A DNA stretch of 64,000 nucleotides from Ralstonia mannitolilytica (GTDB lineage Bacteria; Pseudomonadota; Gammaproteobacteria; Burkholderiales; Burkholderiaceae), in the NCBI RefSeq assembly GCF_905397375.1, contig NZ_CAJPVG010000011.1, positions 1-64,000 on the forward strand. Direction: 5' to 3'. This document shows, in pieces, positions 34,466 through 44,339 of the stretch; the first letter of the stretch is position 1, and the number at the start of each line of letters is the position of its first letter. Under the pieces are notes generated by a model. The model was not told the DNA's origin and did not search any database. It saw only the letters and a program-made list of their open reading frames with translations. The position numbers were made by a program, and so were the translations under genes.

Positions 34466-34672
34466 GTGCAAGGCGAAGAGGTGCTAACGATCAAAGATGT
34501 GGCAGCCCTGTTGAAAGTTGGCGAAAAGACCATCTACTCCATGGCTCAGAGCGGAGAGCTCCCGGCATTCAAAGTCAGGGGGCAATGGCGGTTCTCTCGA
34601 AAGGACCTGGATGCCTGGATAGAGCTACAGAAGCATTCAACCCAGGACTTCGGAGAAGGACAGAAAAAATGA
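34466..34672 (+). CDS. Small excisionase-type HTH protein (MAD1-like)
   Basis: 68 residues from GTG 34466, with GGAG at 34455-34458; an ATG at 34394 lies in frame but lacks a ribosome site. EVLTIKDVAALLKVGEKTIYSMAQSGELPAFKVRGQWRF is the classical excisionase/AlpA-type winged HTH. As I recall, MADS operons begin with a small HTH protein (MAD1). It may regulate the operon or guide the system to DNA. It is followed by a 28-bp gap and the first methylase. Confidence 0.75.
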   Translation: MQGEEVLTIKDVAALLKVGEKTIYSMAQSGELPAFKVRGQWRFSRKDLDAWIELQKHSTQDFGEGQKK

Positions 34673-34700
34673 ACCAAACAGCAAATCGACGGAGCATTCC

Positions 34701-36776
34701 ATGAGCCGGAAAAAAAATCAGGGGCATCCAGAGGGCACCATCCCGGCCGGGTATACGCTCGACTATGTAACCGGAAAGCAAGTCAAGGAAACACCCAAAG
34801 AGCTGGTCCGCCAGCGGGTGGTTCGTGCCCTTATTCACGAATATGGGTTTTCGCCCGAAGACATGGAGCTGGATTTCTCCATCGGCGGGCGCAAGAAGGT
34901 GGATATCGCGATTTTCCACCATGGCAAGGACCACACGATTGAGAACCTGGGCCGAGCTGTTCTCTGCCGACAGGAACCGAACGTCGGCAAGAACGCTGTC
35001 CGTATCCGTGATTTTGAGCAGGCCGCCAAAGATCTCGATGAAATTGAAACCATCATGCGCGAGGTCGAGGCTGTTCAGTACGGCTTGTGGACCAACGGCC
35101 TAGAGTTCTTCTTTGTCGAGAAAGAACAAAAGCGCTTCGAAACCAAGTGCAACCCAATCGGCGACTGGCCGATGGCTGAAGAGTCGGTCGGCACCAAGGA
35201 GGTTATCTCCGATGCGCACACCCGCGTCGCCGACAACGAGATGCTGAAGATCACCTTCCGCCGCTGCCACAATTTCATTCACGGCAACGAAGGGATGCCC
35301 AAGGACGCCGCCTTCTGGCAGTTCCTTTACCTCATTTTCTGCAAAATGCACGACGAAAACCTGCGGGCCAAGCAGCGCCAGGCCTGGCAGCGTCGCTTCT
35401 GGGCAGGCCCCAAAGAGCAGTTCGAAGCCGAGGGTCGAAAAGCCATTCGCAAGCGGATCGAGGAGCTCTTCACCGAGGTCAAGAGTCAATTCAAAAATAT
35501 CTTCCGCGGCAACGAAGAAATTACCCTCTCCGACCGTGCACTGGCCTTTATTGTTTCCGAACTGGCCAAGTACGACTTTACACGTACCGATGTCGATGCC
35601 AAAGGCGTCGCCTATCAGGAGCTGGTGGGTGTCAACCTGCGCGGTGATCGTGGTCAGTATTTCACTCCGCGAGGCGTGGTGAAGCTGGTCGTTGAAATGC
35701 TTGACCCCAAAGAAAGTGAGACACTGCTGGACCCTGCTTGTGGAACAGGTGGATTCCTGGTTGCCACACTGGGCCACATGCTGAAGAAATTCCGAGATGA
35801 GCAAAACACCCAAGTTGGAAACGAAAGCACAACCGAGTTCCTAAATGTTCATGAACGGCTGAAAGAGTATGCGGCCGCCAACGTCTTCGGGGCCGACTTT
35901 GACCCATTCCTGATCCGTGCAGCCCAGATGAACATGGTGCTGGCGGGCGATGGTCGGGGACATATTTACAACGTCAACTCGCTGGAATTTCCCTTAGGCC
36001 ATCTGGCGGATTTGCCAAGCGCCAAGAAGGAGATCCCGCTGGGGTCGGTGGATATCATCGCCACCAATCCTCCCTTTGGCTCCGACATCCCGATCACCGA
36101 CAAACACATCCTGGAGCAGTACGAACTGGCCCATAACTGGGAGTCGGACGGTGAAGGCGGCTTCCGCAATACTGGCGTACTCAAAGGCAGCGTCGCTCCC
36201 GAGATTCTGTTTATCGAGCGCTGTATCAAGTGGCTCAAACCGGGCACCGGCCGCATGGGTATCGTCCTGCCCGATGGCGTTCTCGGCAATCCGGCGGCGG
36301 AATACATCCGTTGGTGGATCATGCGTGAATCGCAGGTGCTCGCCTCCGTCGATCTGCCTGTGGAAGCTTTTATCGCCGAGGCAAACGTCAACATCCTCAC
36401 CAGCCTTCTGTTCCTGCGCCGCAAGAGCGAAGAGGAAAAGCACGCCGAGGCTCTAGGTGGCGTAGAGGAATATCCAGTCTTCATGGCGGTAGCCGACAAG
36501 GTTGGGTTCGACCGTCGTGGCAACAAGCTCTACAAGCGCACGCCGGACGGCGAAGAGATCCTCGAACCCAGGCAGTTCACCGAGCGATTCCATCGCAAGA
36601 GTGGCTGGGTAGAGAGAACACTTACACGGCAGGAAAAGATCGAGGACAACGATCTGCCACTGATCGCCCGGAAATACCGAGAGTTTCTGAAGGAATATGA
36701 TGAGCTGCCGCTCACCAGTGAAAGTGCGACTGGCCGCAGCCAAAAACAAAACGGGAAAAAGGTGGCGGCACGATGA
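34701..36776 (+). CDS. N6-adenine DNA methylase, HsdM-like with HsdR-N-like head (MAD2-like)
   Basis: 691 residues. Residues 10-100 resemble the HsdR_N_2 nuclease-like fold (KVDIAIF, D68), but the usual E-x-K is replaced by LCRQE. Residues 180-620 are HsdM-like: helical N-terminal part (FRRCHNFIHGNEGMPKDAAFWQ), AdoMet motif D344-PACGTGGFL and catalytic N456-PPF459. It should methylate adenine using the downstream specificity subunit. It overlaps the second methylase by 4 bp. I take it as the MAD2-type methyltransferase by domain content and place. Confidence 0.85.
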   Translation: MSRKKNQGHPEGTIPAGYTLDYVTGKQVKETPKELVRQRVVRALIHEYGFSPEDMELDFSIGGRKKVDIAIFHHGKDHTIENLGRAVLCRQEPNVGKNAVRIRDFEQAAKDLDEIETIMREVEAVQYGLWTNGLEFFFVEKEQKRFETKCNPIGDWPMAEESVGTKEVISDAHTRVADNEMLKITFRRCHNFIHGNEGMPKDAAFWQFLYLIFCKMHDENLRAKQRQAWQRRFWAGPKEQFEAEGRKAIRKRIEELFTEVKSQFKNIFRGNEEITLSDRALAFIVSELAKYDFTRTDVDAKGVAYQELVGVNLRGDRGQYFTPRGVVKLVVEMLDPKESETLLDPACGTGGFLVATLGHMLKKFRDEQNTQVGNESTTEFLNVHERLKEYAAANVFGADFDPFLIRAAQMNMVLAGDGRGHIYNVNSLEFPLGHLADLPSAKKEIPLGSVDIIATNPPFGSDIPITDKHILEQYELAHNWESDGEGGFRNTGVLKGSVAPEILFIERCIKWLKPGTGRMGIVLPDGVLGNPAAEYIRWWIMRESQVLASVDLPVEAFIAEANVNILTSLLFLRRKSEEEKHAEALGGVEEYPVFMAVADKVGFDRRGNKLYKRTPDGEEILEPRQFTERFHRKSGWVERTLTRQEKIEDNDLPLIARKYREFLKEYDELPLTSESATGRSQKQNGKKVAAR

Positions 36777-38794
36777 GCGACCAGGACGACGACATCATTG
36801 AAGCCCAGCAGGATGCTGCCGAAGAGAACGGCCCGGATAACTTTTTCATCGATATCCTGACCGGTAACAAGGAAAGCGCCTCAGCCAAAAAGCTGCTGGT
36901 GCAGAAGGTTCTGCGCCAGCTCATCGAAAGCTACGGGTTTGATCGGAATGACCTGGAGGTGAACTACAACCCCCAGATCCCCGGCCAGGGGCGCAAGCGC
37001 ATCGACATCGCCATTTTCCGCCCCGATGCCGAGCACAACAACGACAACCTGCAGCGGATCATCGTCTGCAAGAATCAGAAGAAGCGCGACAAGCTCCGCT
37101 CCATTGTCGAGGCCGACGCCGACCTACGTGAGCTCAAGGAGCTACTGGAGCTGATCCCTGGCGCGACGCTGGGTATGTGGACCAACGGTCAGGAGGAGTT
37201 CCTGTTCCAGGTCGAGCGCACCCGCTTCGAGGTCCGAGCCAAACCGCTGGGTGTCTGGCCGGTTCCGGGTGAACGGACTACCGATCTCGACCGCACCGGC
37301 GGTGTCATTCAGGTCAGCGCCGAAGCGGAAGATCTGGAAGACGCTCTGCTGCGTTGCCGCCAGTATCTGAACCGAAACCTGGGGCTCGATCACAAGGATT
37401 CCTTCAAGCAGTTGGCCGTGCTGATGCTGGCCAAGATCCACGATGAGACGCTGCCCACTGGCGAGCGCAAGTTCTGGATCAAGGGCGACGAGCCTTTCAC
37501 CGAGGCGGGCCAACAGGCCACTGCCCAGCGCATCAACGAATCCATTGCCGCTGCCAAGGCCTGGCAGCCTAACCTGCTGACCCGTGGCTGGGATCTGACG
37601 CTGGAACCTCACGAGACCGCCCGCGTGGTCATGGAGCTGGCCCGTTACTCCCTGAGCGAAACCCAACCCCGTTACCGTACCGGGGCCTTCCGTGCGGTCG
37701 CCCGCAGCGTGATGGACGGCCGCGAGGGCCGCTACCCCACGCCGCTCAACGTGGCCGAAATGGCGGTGGAGATGCTCGACCCGCAACCCGGCGAACGCAT
37801 CATGGACTGCTCCAGCGGCACCGGCACCTTCCTGGCGATGACCGCCGCGCATATCTTCAAGAAGAAACTTGCGGCCATGGGCACCGCGCCTGAAGAGGCC
37901 ACCAACGAACAGATCCGCCAGGCGCAAAGCGAAACCGCCGCCTGGGCGGCCAGCAATGCCCTGGGCTGCGACATCGATCCCTTCTTGGCCGTCGCGAGCC
38001 GCATGAACCTGCTGTTCACCACCGGTAATCCCGGCCGCGTGTTCCGCATTGATGCTCGCACCTTTCCGGATGGCGATCTGGATGGCGTCGAAGCCGCCCG
38101 CCCTGCCATGCTGCTAGGCAGCATGGATATTGTTCTGCTCAACCCCTGGTTCTCGACCCAAGATACGGTAAGCGACACCTCCATTCTGCAGCGCTATGAC
38201 CTGGGCAACATCTGGGAGCGCGACGAGGGAGGTGGATTCCGCAACACCGGCAATCTGAACACCGGCGGTGTCCCTCCCGAGGTGCTGTTTCTTGAACGCG
38301 CCCTGCGATGGGTGAAGCCCGGTACCGGCCGAGTGGGAATCCTGTTGCCCGATGGCTTGCTGGGCAATCCCGGCGATGAGTACGTGCGCTGGTGGATTCT
38401 GCGTCACTGCGAGGTCATGGCCTCGGTTGACCTGCCGGTGGAGCCGTTCAAGGTCACCGTGAAGGAGTATGGCCTGACACCCGCCTTGCCCAGCCTGCTG
38501 GTGCTGCGTCGTCGCAGCCAGGAGGAGCTGATCAATACCGAGCACCCGGAATACAAGGTCTTCATGGCCGTGGTAGATCGGGCCGGTGTCGACGCCCGGG
38601 GCAATCTCCTGTTCCAGCGAGCCCCCGATGGTGAGGAGCTGGTTTTCGATGAGGAAGTGATCGAGCGGGTTCGTGAAGGCGGGGAAGTGGAAATCCGCCG
38701 AACCACGCGCCGCAACCGCCGCATTCATGACGAGCTGCCGCTGGTGGCAGAGAAATACAAGGAATTCCGCGCAACCGGCGAGGTGACGTTATGA
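36773..38794 (+). CDS. Second HsdM-like methylase with degenerate catalytic motif (NPWF)
   Basis: 673 residues, same layout as the previous gene: HsdR_N-like head (RIDIAIF, D78; E-x-K replaced by VCKNQK), helical middle, AdoMet motif D345-CSSGTGTFL, then N457-PWF460 where an active N6-methylase has NPPF/Y. The Trp in place of the second Pro would probably block base flipping or catalysis. A structural partner of the first methylase is likely. I do not recall this second methylase in the described MADS operon. It overlaps the S subunit gene by 4 bp. Confidence 0.8.
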   Translation: MSDQDDDIIEAQQDAAEENGPDNFFIDILTGNKESASAKKLLVQKVLRQLIESYGFDRNDLEVNYNPQIPGQGRKRIDIAIFRPDAEHNNDNLQRIIVCKNQKKRDKLRSIVEADADLRELKELLELIPGATLGMWTNGQEEFLFQVERTRFEVRAKPLGVWPVPGERTTDLDRTGGVIQVSAEAEDLEDALLRCRQYLNRNLGLDHKDSFKQLAVLMLAKIHDETLPTGERKFWIKGDEPFTEAGQQATAQRINESIAAAKAWQPNLLTRGWDLTLEPHETARVVMELARYSLSETQPRYRTGAFRAVARSVMDGREGRYPTPLNVAEMAVEMLDPQPGERIMDCSSGTGTFLAMTAAHIFKKKLAAMGTAPEEATNEQIRQAQSETAAWAASNALGCDIDPFLAVASRMNLLFTTGNPGRVFRIDARTFPDGDLDGVEAARPAMLLGSMDIVLLNPWFSTQDTVSDTSILQRYDLGNIWERDEGGGFRNTGNLNTGGVPPEVLFLERALRWVKPGTGRVGILLPDGLLGNPGDEYVRWWILRHCEVMASVDLPVEPFKVTVKEYGLTPALPSLLVLRRRSQEELINTEHPEYKVFMAVVDRAGVDARGNLLFQRAPDGEELVFDEEVIERVREGGEVEIRRTTRRNRRIHDELPLVAEKYKEFRATGEVTL

Positions 38795-40197
38795 GCAGAA
38801 AATTTCAGTGCAGAGCGATTCCAAGCGCATGGCTTGAAAACAACGGTCGTCGCCTTGACTGCGGTCCTTACATGTCAGGAGCAGTCGAAGCAAAGGAACT
38901 ATTGAAGAGACACAAGAATGAGGCTCTCAAGAGTCTTACCGCCAATCATAATGGCGGCATTTTTAACGGCCCTCGGTTTCCTCGCGTTTACGTTGATGAC
39001 CCAACGAATGGTGTTCCCTTTCTGGGCAGCACAGATATTCTCGACGCAGATTTATCCAATGTTTCGTTGTTGTCCAAGAAACAGATTAATGGGAATCCTG
39101 CCTTAGTTCTTGATGAAGGATGGACCCTGATCACCTGTTCGGGAACCATTGGACGGATGGCTTATGCCCGTTCGGACATGAAAGGGATGGCGGGCTCGCA
39201 ACATTTCATGAGAGTTGTGCCTGACATTACCAAGATCACTCCCGGATACCTCTACGCATACCTTTCAAGTCGATTCGGTGTTCCGATTGTTGTGTCTGGT
39301 ACCTATGGAGCAATTATTCAGCACATAGAACCACATCATATCGCAGACCTTCCTGTCCCGAGACTCGGCGACATTGAAGAACAAGCAAACGAATTGGTTC
39401 AAAGGGCAGCGGAGTTGAGGGTTGAAGCAACCGAGCTCCTCAAAACCGCCGGTTCGATGGTCAATTACCAGTTTGGCTTCCCGCAAAAACTGGCATTGTC
39501 ACATCGCGTCTTCTCGTGTTCGACGGCGTCCTCCATGCTGGTTCTCAAGCGACTGGAGGCGACCTTCCACGACGCCGTTGCCCAAGAAAGTGACCGGCTG
39601 ATCGCTGGCGTTCCACGCAAAGATGAACTCTCAACCCTCGGCATATCGATTAGCGAAACCGGACGGATTAAACAGGTCTTCGTTGATGAGGAGTACGGTG
39701 CCCCATTCCTGACCAGTGGCGAGATTTTCCGCCAGCGTTATGAGCCAACGCGTTTCCTGTCCAGCCGTCTATTGCCAGACGAAAGTGAGTGGGCGACCCA
39801 GGAAGGCGACCTGCTTCTTGCTCGCAGTGGGCAAGTCGGCGGCATTATCGGTCGCGGTGTTTGGGCCGATCGCCGTTTTGCTGGTGGATGCGTTTCGGTA
39901 GACGTTCTCAGACTGAGTGCGCAGAACTCGAGGATTCTTCCCGGCTACCTCTACGCATACCTATTTCTCACTGATGTGGGTTATCGGCAACTGATTCGGA
40001 CTGCCGCTGGGAGCTCCATTCCGCATCTGTCGGCACCCGACGTATCACGCCTGCTCATTCCCCGATGCGACAGCGCCCTCGAAGGCGAGATCAACGAACT
40101 GGTCTGGAATGCTGGACACAAACGGGCGGAGGCTCAGGAAAAAGAAGACCTGGCTCGCGCCCTCGTCGAGCGCACCATTGAGGAGGGAGGTCGCTAA
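38791..40197 (+). CDS. HsdS-like specificity subunit (MAD5-like)
   Basis: 468 residues with two target-recognition halves. In the first, GVPFLGSTDILDADLSN, TLITCSGTIGRMAY, PGYLYAYLSSRFG and a C-terminal coiled-coil spacer (QANELVQRAAELRVEATELL). In the second, APFLTSGEIFRQRYE, GDLLLARSGQVG, PGYLYAYLFLTDVG and a second coiled coil. This is a type I S-subunit layout. It should direct the methylases to a bipartite site. Base composition is lower in GC than the phage genes. It ends in the first base-pair overlap with the kinase gene. Confidence 0.9.
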   Translation: MSRKFQCRAIPSAWLENNGRRLDCGPYMSGAVEAKELLKRHKNEALKSLTANHNGGIFNGPRFPRVYVDDPTNGVPFLGSTDILDADLSNVSLLSKKQINGNPALVLDEGWTLITCSGTIGRMAYARSDMKGMAGSQHFMRVVPDITKITPGYLYAYLSSRFGVPIVVSGTYGAIIQHIEPHHIADLPVPRLGDIEEQANELVQRAAELRVEATELLKTAGSMVNYQFGFPQKLALSHRVFSCSTASSMLVLKRLEATFHDAVAQESDRLIAGVPRKDELSTLGISISETGRIKQVFVDEEYGAPFLTSGEIFRQRYEPTRFLSSRLLPDESEWATQEGDLLLARSGQVGGIIGRGVWADRRFAGGCVSVDVLRLSAQNSRILPGYLYAYLFLTDVGYRQLIRTAAGSSIPHLSAPDVSRLLIPRCDSALEGEINELVWNAGHKRAEAQEKEDLARALVERTIEEGGR

Positions 40198-43100
40198 TGG
40201 TGAAGGTCATACCCATCGGGCAACCCGCGAACGAATCTGAACGCCAGGCCATCGGGTTCCTTCGGGATCACCTGCCTGATGGCTGGCTGATCTTCCACAA
40301 CTTCGAGATGCGCCAGGGTGAGGAGGTGTTCGAAATCGACATCGCCATCCTTGCGCCTCACGCGGTGTATCTGGTGGATGTCAAAGGGACGCGGGGCAAC
40401 ATCGATGTGTATGGCTCCAAGTGGTATCCCGAGGGGCGGCAGCCGTTCTTCTCGCCGCTGGCCAAGCTGCGCAGCCATGCCAAGACCATGGCCACCATCA
40501 TCCGCGAGAGCAACACCGGCCTGATTGAGCTGCGCAAGGCCCATGTGCATGCCACGGTGCTGCTCACCGCCGATGACGCCGCCGTGTTCGATCAGGCGGG
40601 TATCGACAGCCCGGACGTTACTGACTTCAAGCACTGCCTGAAATACTTCCGCGACCCGAGCCGCATCCCCGACAACCGGCTGGATAACATCACCCGCTTC
40701 CACTCCCAGATCGCCAAGGCGATCACCGGCAACGCCAAGCCCAAGAGCGCGGCGCTGGTGTTCCGCGACTGGCAGGTGGAAGAGAAGCTGGGCGGCACCG
40801 ACCGCTACACCGAGTACCGCGCCAAGCACAACCTGTTGGGCAAGAGCGGCGGCATGGCCCGCCTGCGCGTCTATCAGGCCGACCCTTACCAGGACGAGGC
40901 CGCCCGCAAAGAAGAGTTCAAGAAGATCAGTAACGCCTATCGGGCCGTGGCGCACATGCCGACTCACGCCAATGTGCTGGCGGTGAAGGATCTGTTCGTC
41001 TCCGACGATGAAGATAAGGTGGTTCTGGTCACCGAGGACCTGCCCGGCCAGGCCCTGCGCCTGCACATCAACAAGGCCTCCCTGGCGCTGACCTTTGACC
41101 AGAAGCTCCAGGTGATGCGCGACGTGCTGTCGGCCCTGGACCATGCGCACCGGCACGAGGTGATCCACCGCAATCTCACGCCGGACGCCATTCTGGTGAC
41201 CAAGGGCGGCCAGGCCCGGGTGACGGGTTTCGATTTCGCCCGGGTGGGCAAGAACCGCACCTCCACCATCGCCGATCAGGTGGTGGATGATCTGGAAGCC
41301 ACCTACCAGGCTCCGGAGTGCTTCAAAGACCCGACCCAGGCCAGCATTGCCTCCGACCTCTATGCCGCCGGGCTGATCTTTTACGAGCTACTGACCGGCG
41401 AGCTGCCCTTTGAAGGCGTCGACCAGATGATGGAGGCCGATGGCCGGTTCCCCATGAAGCCCTCGGAGCACAAGCCGGACCTGCCCAAGGGGATCGACTA
41501 TTGGCTGCAGAAGTTCTGCGAGTTTGATCCCGAGGAACGGCACACCAGTGCGGCCATCGCCCGCAAGGGCCTGGATGACCTGATTCTGCCCGAGGCGAAG
41601 AACGACTCCGGCCCGGATGTGAGCGGCCCGGCCGTGGTTGTGCCACAGCTCCCGGATAACCTGATGAACCTGCCGCAGGATTTCATCCTGGCGGATCGCT
41701 TCCGCATTCAGAAGAAGCTGGGCAGCGGCGGCTTCGGTGTGGCCTACAAGGTGTTCGATTCCCTGGGCGATGTGGTGCGGGTCATCAAGCTGGTGACCAA
41801 GGACCGCCGCAGCGTGTACGAGCGACTGCGCCGCGAATACAAGACCCTGACCAATCTGCCCGACCATCCGCATGTGGTGAAGGTGATCTGGGCGGACCGC
41901 ATGGCCGACGCCAAGCAAACGCCGTACATCGTCTTTGAGTACGTGGAAGGTCTGGACGTCTCCGATCTGATCGATGCCGAGGCGCTGTCGCTGGATGATG
42001 CCGTGCGCATCGTGCGCGAGGCCGCCGATGGGCTGGCCCATCTTCACAAGCACGGCGTTTACCATCAGGACGTCAAGCCTTCCAACCTACTGTGGACCGA
42101 TAAGGGCGTCCGCATCATTGATTTCAACGTTGCGGTCTCCGAGAACGACGAGGTTCAGGGCGGTGGCGGCACGCGCCGCTACCTGCCGCCGGATTACGAT
42201 TACTCCTCCGAGCCGGATGCTTCGGATCGGGTGGACCGCGACCTCTATGCCCTGGGCATCTCCTTCTATGAGTGCCTGACCGGCAAGTATCCTTTCGACG
42301 ACCCCACGCCGCCGATCAAGGCTCAGCCCAAGGACCCCAAGCAGTTCAAAGGCTGCGCCGACCTCAGCTCGTCGCTGGTCAATGTGCTGGTGAAGATGAT
42401 CGCGCCGGAGCGCAAGGATCGCTTCGCGTCAGCAGAGGAGTTCTTGACCGCCATGGCTGAGGTCAAGCGCCTGCGCTCGGTGCTGACCGCCGGCGAGATT
42501 GGTGCCGGACCCAAGGTGGTGTCCAAGCTGGGCTTCGAGCCGACCAAGCCCAACACCAACCCCTTTGTCACCCACCTGCTGACGCTCTATAGCCAGAGCC
42601 AGGTGTCCAACGCGGGCACCCGTGGCCTCGACGAAGTTGGCAAGGCCACCTACGTGCCGACCTATCTGGACGAGAAGCTCAAGCCCGCGCTGCTCAAGGG
42701 TGAGTTCCGCCTGGTCATCATCAGCGGTAATGCCGGTGACGGTAAGACGGCCTTCATTCAGCAGTTCGAGGCCTTTGCCGAGAGCAAGGGCGCACAGATG
42801 CAACGCGGCGCGAATGGGGCTGTGTTCCAGCTCAAGGGGCATACCTATCAAAGCAATTACGACGGAAGCCAGGATGAAGGCGACGAGCGCAACGATGCCG
42901 TGCTGCAGAAGTTCTTTGCCCCCTTCGCGGGCAAGGACGCCTCCGGCTGGCCCGAGAATCAGACCCGCCTGATCGCGATCAACGAGGGGCGGCTGGTCGA
43001 TTTCTTCCTCGAGCATGAAGAGGAGTTCCCGCTGCTCGCCAAGCAGATTCAGCAGGGTTTGGCCGGAGCTGCACCGGAACGCGGTATCGCGGTCATCAAC

Positions 43101-44339
43101 CTCAACCTGCGCTCGGTGGTCGCCGAACCCGAGGAAGGTCAGCCTTCGATTCTGGAGCGGCTGATCGCCCGCATGACGCAGCAGGAATACTGGCAGGCCT
43201 GCGAGAAGTGCGATCTCAAGGGCAAATGCTACGCCTATCACAACGCCCGGACCTTCCAGGACTCGGTTGCCGGTCCCAAGGTGATCGAGCGCCTGAAGAT
43301 GCTCTACACCATCACCCATCTGCGCGGCCGCCTGCACATCACCATGCGTGACCTACGTTCAGCGCTGGCCTTCATGCTGGTGGGCACTCAGGATTGTGAC
43401 GGCATTCACCAGCTCTATCAGAACGGTGGTGAAGAGACCCAGAATCGTATCCTTGACGGCTTTTATTTCAACTCATGGCTTGGCGGGGCTGAAGGCTCCA
43501 ATGACCGCCTGATTTCTCTGCTGCGCGAGATCGATATCGCCGAAGTCAGCAACCCCGATCTGGACCGCGAGCTTGGCTTTCTCAACCCCAAGACCAAGGC
43601 CATGAGCCGCTTCTCGTTCGCGGAGCGAGCCGGGTATGACGATGGGCTGACGGAGACGCTGTTCCGCAATCTGCCCCGCGATTACTCGTCGAAGAACCGT
43701 GCTCGACTGATCGCCAAGCACCGAAACTACCTCTCGCACATGCGCCGCCGCCATTTCTTTGAGCGACGCGACATTGGTTGGAAAGAGATGCTGCCTTATG
43801 GAAGCATCGATCCCTTCCTGGATGCCATTGAGCAGCCTGGACCGAAAAGCGCCGAAGAGGTTACCTCTATTCTCCGGGCCATCAACCGGGGCGAAGGCCT
43901 GAGCGATCCGGCGCGGTTGGGCAACCAGTTGGCGTTGCGTGTCCGGCAAGTGGATAAGGGCACAATCCGCAGTTACCGCCTCTTCGACGGCGACCATTTC
44001 ACGCTCCGCACCGAGCAGGAAACGGCAGTCCATCCTTTCCTCGAGTGCCTGTCCCAAGCGCTGGTGCTGCTTTACAACTCCGGCGACGGACACAAGGCCA
44101 GCCTGCGCATCAATCTCGACATCTACGAAATGCTGATGCGGCTCAACAACGGCTACCGGCCCAGCATCGAGGAACAGGAAGGTTTCTACCTGAGCCTGGC
44201 GGTCTTTAAGAATGTTCTATCGGCCGCTCCCTATCAGGAAGTGCTCCTGACCGAAAGCGGCTTTGAATTCTTCCAGATCCGGCGCGACGACAAAGGCATC
44301 CTGCATCTGGGAAAAGTGAGCAGGAGGTCTGAAGTATGA
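40197..44339 (+). CDS. NERD - pseudokinase - kinase - P-loop ATPase protein (MAD6-like)
   Basis: 1380 residues. Residues 10-120: NERD nuclease-like domain (FEIDIAI, D48; VDVKG, D61, K63). Residues 190-460: a first kinase fold without a Gly-rich loop, with H324-R-N326 in place of HRD and D346-F-A. Residues 500-760: a second kinase fold with G509SGGFG, K531, HQ-D625 and D642-F-N, which keeps the main catalytic residues. Residues 840-1380: P-loop ATPase (GNAGDGK850T) with a cysteine cluster C1002-x2-C1005-x5-C1011. A PglW-like kinase is the nearest other match. It is probably the sensor or switch of the system. Confidence 0.85.
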   Translation: MVKVIPIGQPANESERQAIGFLRDHLPDGWLIFHNFEMRQGEEVFEIDIAILAPHAVYLVDVKGTRGNIDVYGSKWYPEGRQPFFSPLAKLRSHAKTMATIIRESNTGLIELRKAHVHATVLLTADDAAVFDQAGIDSPDVTDFKHCLKYFRDPSRIPDNRLDNITRFHSQIAKAITGNAKPKSAALVFRDWQVEEKLGGTDRYTEYRAKHNLLGKSGGMARLRVYQADPYQDEAARKEEFKKISNAYRAVAHMPTHANVLAVKDLFVSDDEDKVVLVTEDLPGQALRLHINKASLALTFDQKLQVMRDVLSALDHAHRHEVIHRNLTPDAILVTKGGQARVTGFDFARVGKNRTSTIADQVVDDLEATYQAPECFKDPTQASIASDLYAAGLIFYELLTGELPFEGVDQMMEADGRFPMKPSEHKPDLPKGIDYWLQKFCEFDPEERHTSAAIARKGLDDLILPEAKNDSGPDVSGPAVVVPQLPDNLMNLPQDFILADRFRIQKKLGSGGFGVAYKVFDSLGDVVRVIKLVTKDRRSVYERLRREYKTLTNLPDHPHVVKVIWADRMADAKQTPYIVFEYVEGLDVSDLIDAEALSLDDAVRIVREAADGLAHLHKHGVYHQDVKPSNLLWTDKGVRIIDFNVAVSENDEVQGGGGTRRYLPPDYDYSSEPDASDRVDRDLYALGISFYECLTGKYPFDDPTPPIKAQPKDPKQFKGCADLSSSLVNVLVKMIAPERKDRFASAEEFLTAMAEVKRLRSVLTAGEIGAGPKVVSKLGFEPTKPNTNPFVTHLLTLYSQSQVSNAGTRGLDEVGKATYVPTYLDEKLKPALLKGEFRLVIISGNAGDGKTAFIQQFEAFAESKGAQMQRGANGAVFQLKGHTYQSNYDGSQDEGDERNDAVLQKFFAPFAGKDASGWPENQTRLIAINEGRLVDFFLEHEEEFPLLAKQIQQGLAGAAPERGIAVINLNLRSVVAEPEEGQPSILERLIARMTQQEYWQACEKCDLKGKCYAYHNARTFQDSVAGPKVIERLKMLYTITHLRGRLHITMRDLRSALAFMLVGTQDCDGIHQLYQNGGEETQNRILDGFYFNSWLGGAEGSNDRLISLLREIDIAEVSNPDLDRELGFLNPKTKAMSRFSFAERAGYDDGLTETLFRNLPRDYSSKNRARLIAKHRNYLSHMRRRHFFERRDIGWKEMLPYGSIDPFLDAIEQPGPKSAEEVTSILRAINRGEGLSDPARLGNQLALRVRQVDKGTIRSYRLFDGDHFTLRTEQETAVHPFLECLSQALVLLYNSGDGHKASLRINLDIYEMLMRLNNGYRPSIEEQEGFYLSLAVFKNVLSAAPYQEVLLTESGFEFFQIRRDDKGILHLGKVSRRSEV

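Noticed and set aside
34701..40197. Plain type I restriction-modification system
   Set aside because: There is no HsdR motor subunit; the large proteins downstream have kinase and HerA-type motifs, and the two methylases are not a normal M2S set.
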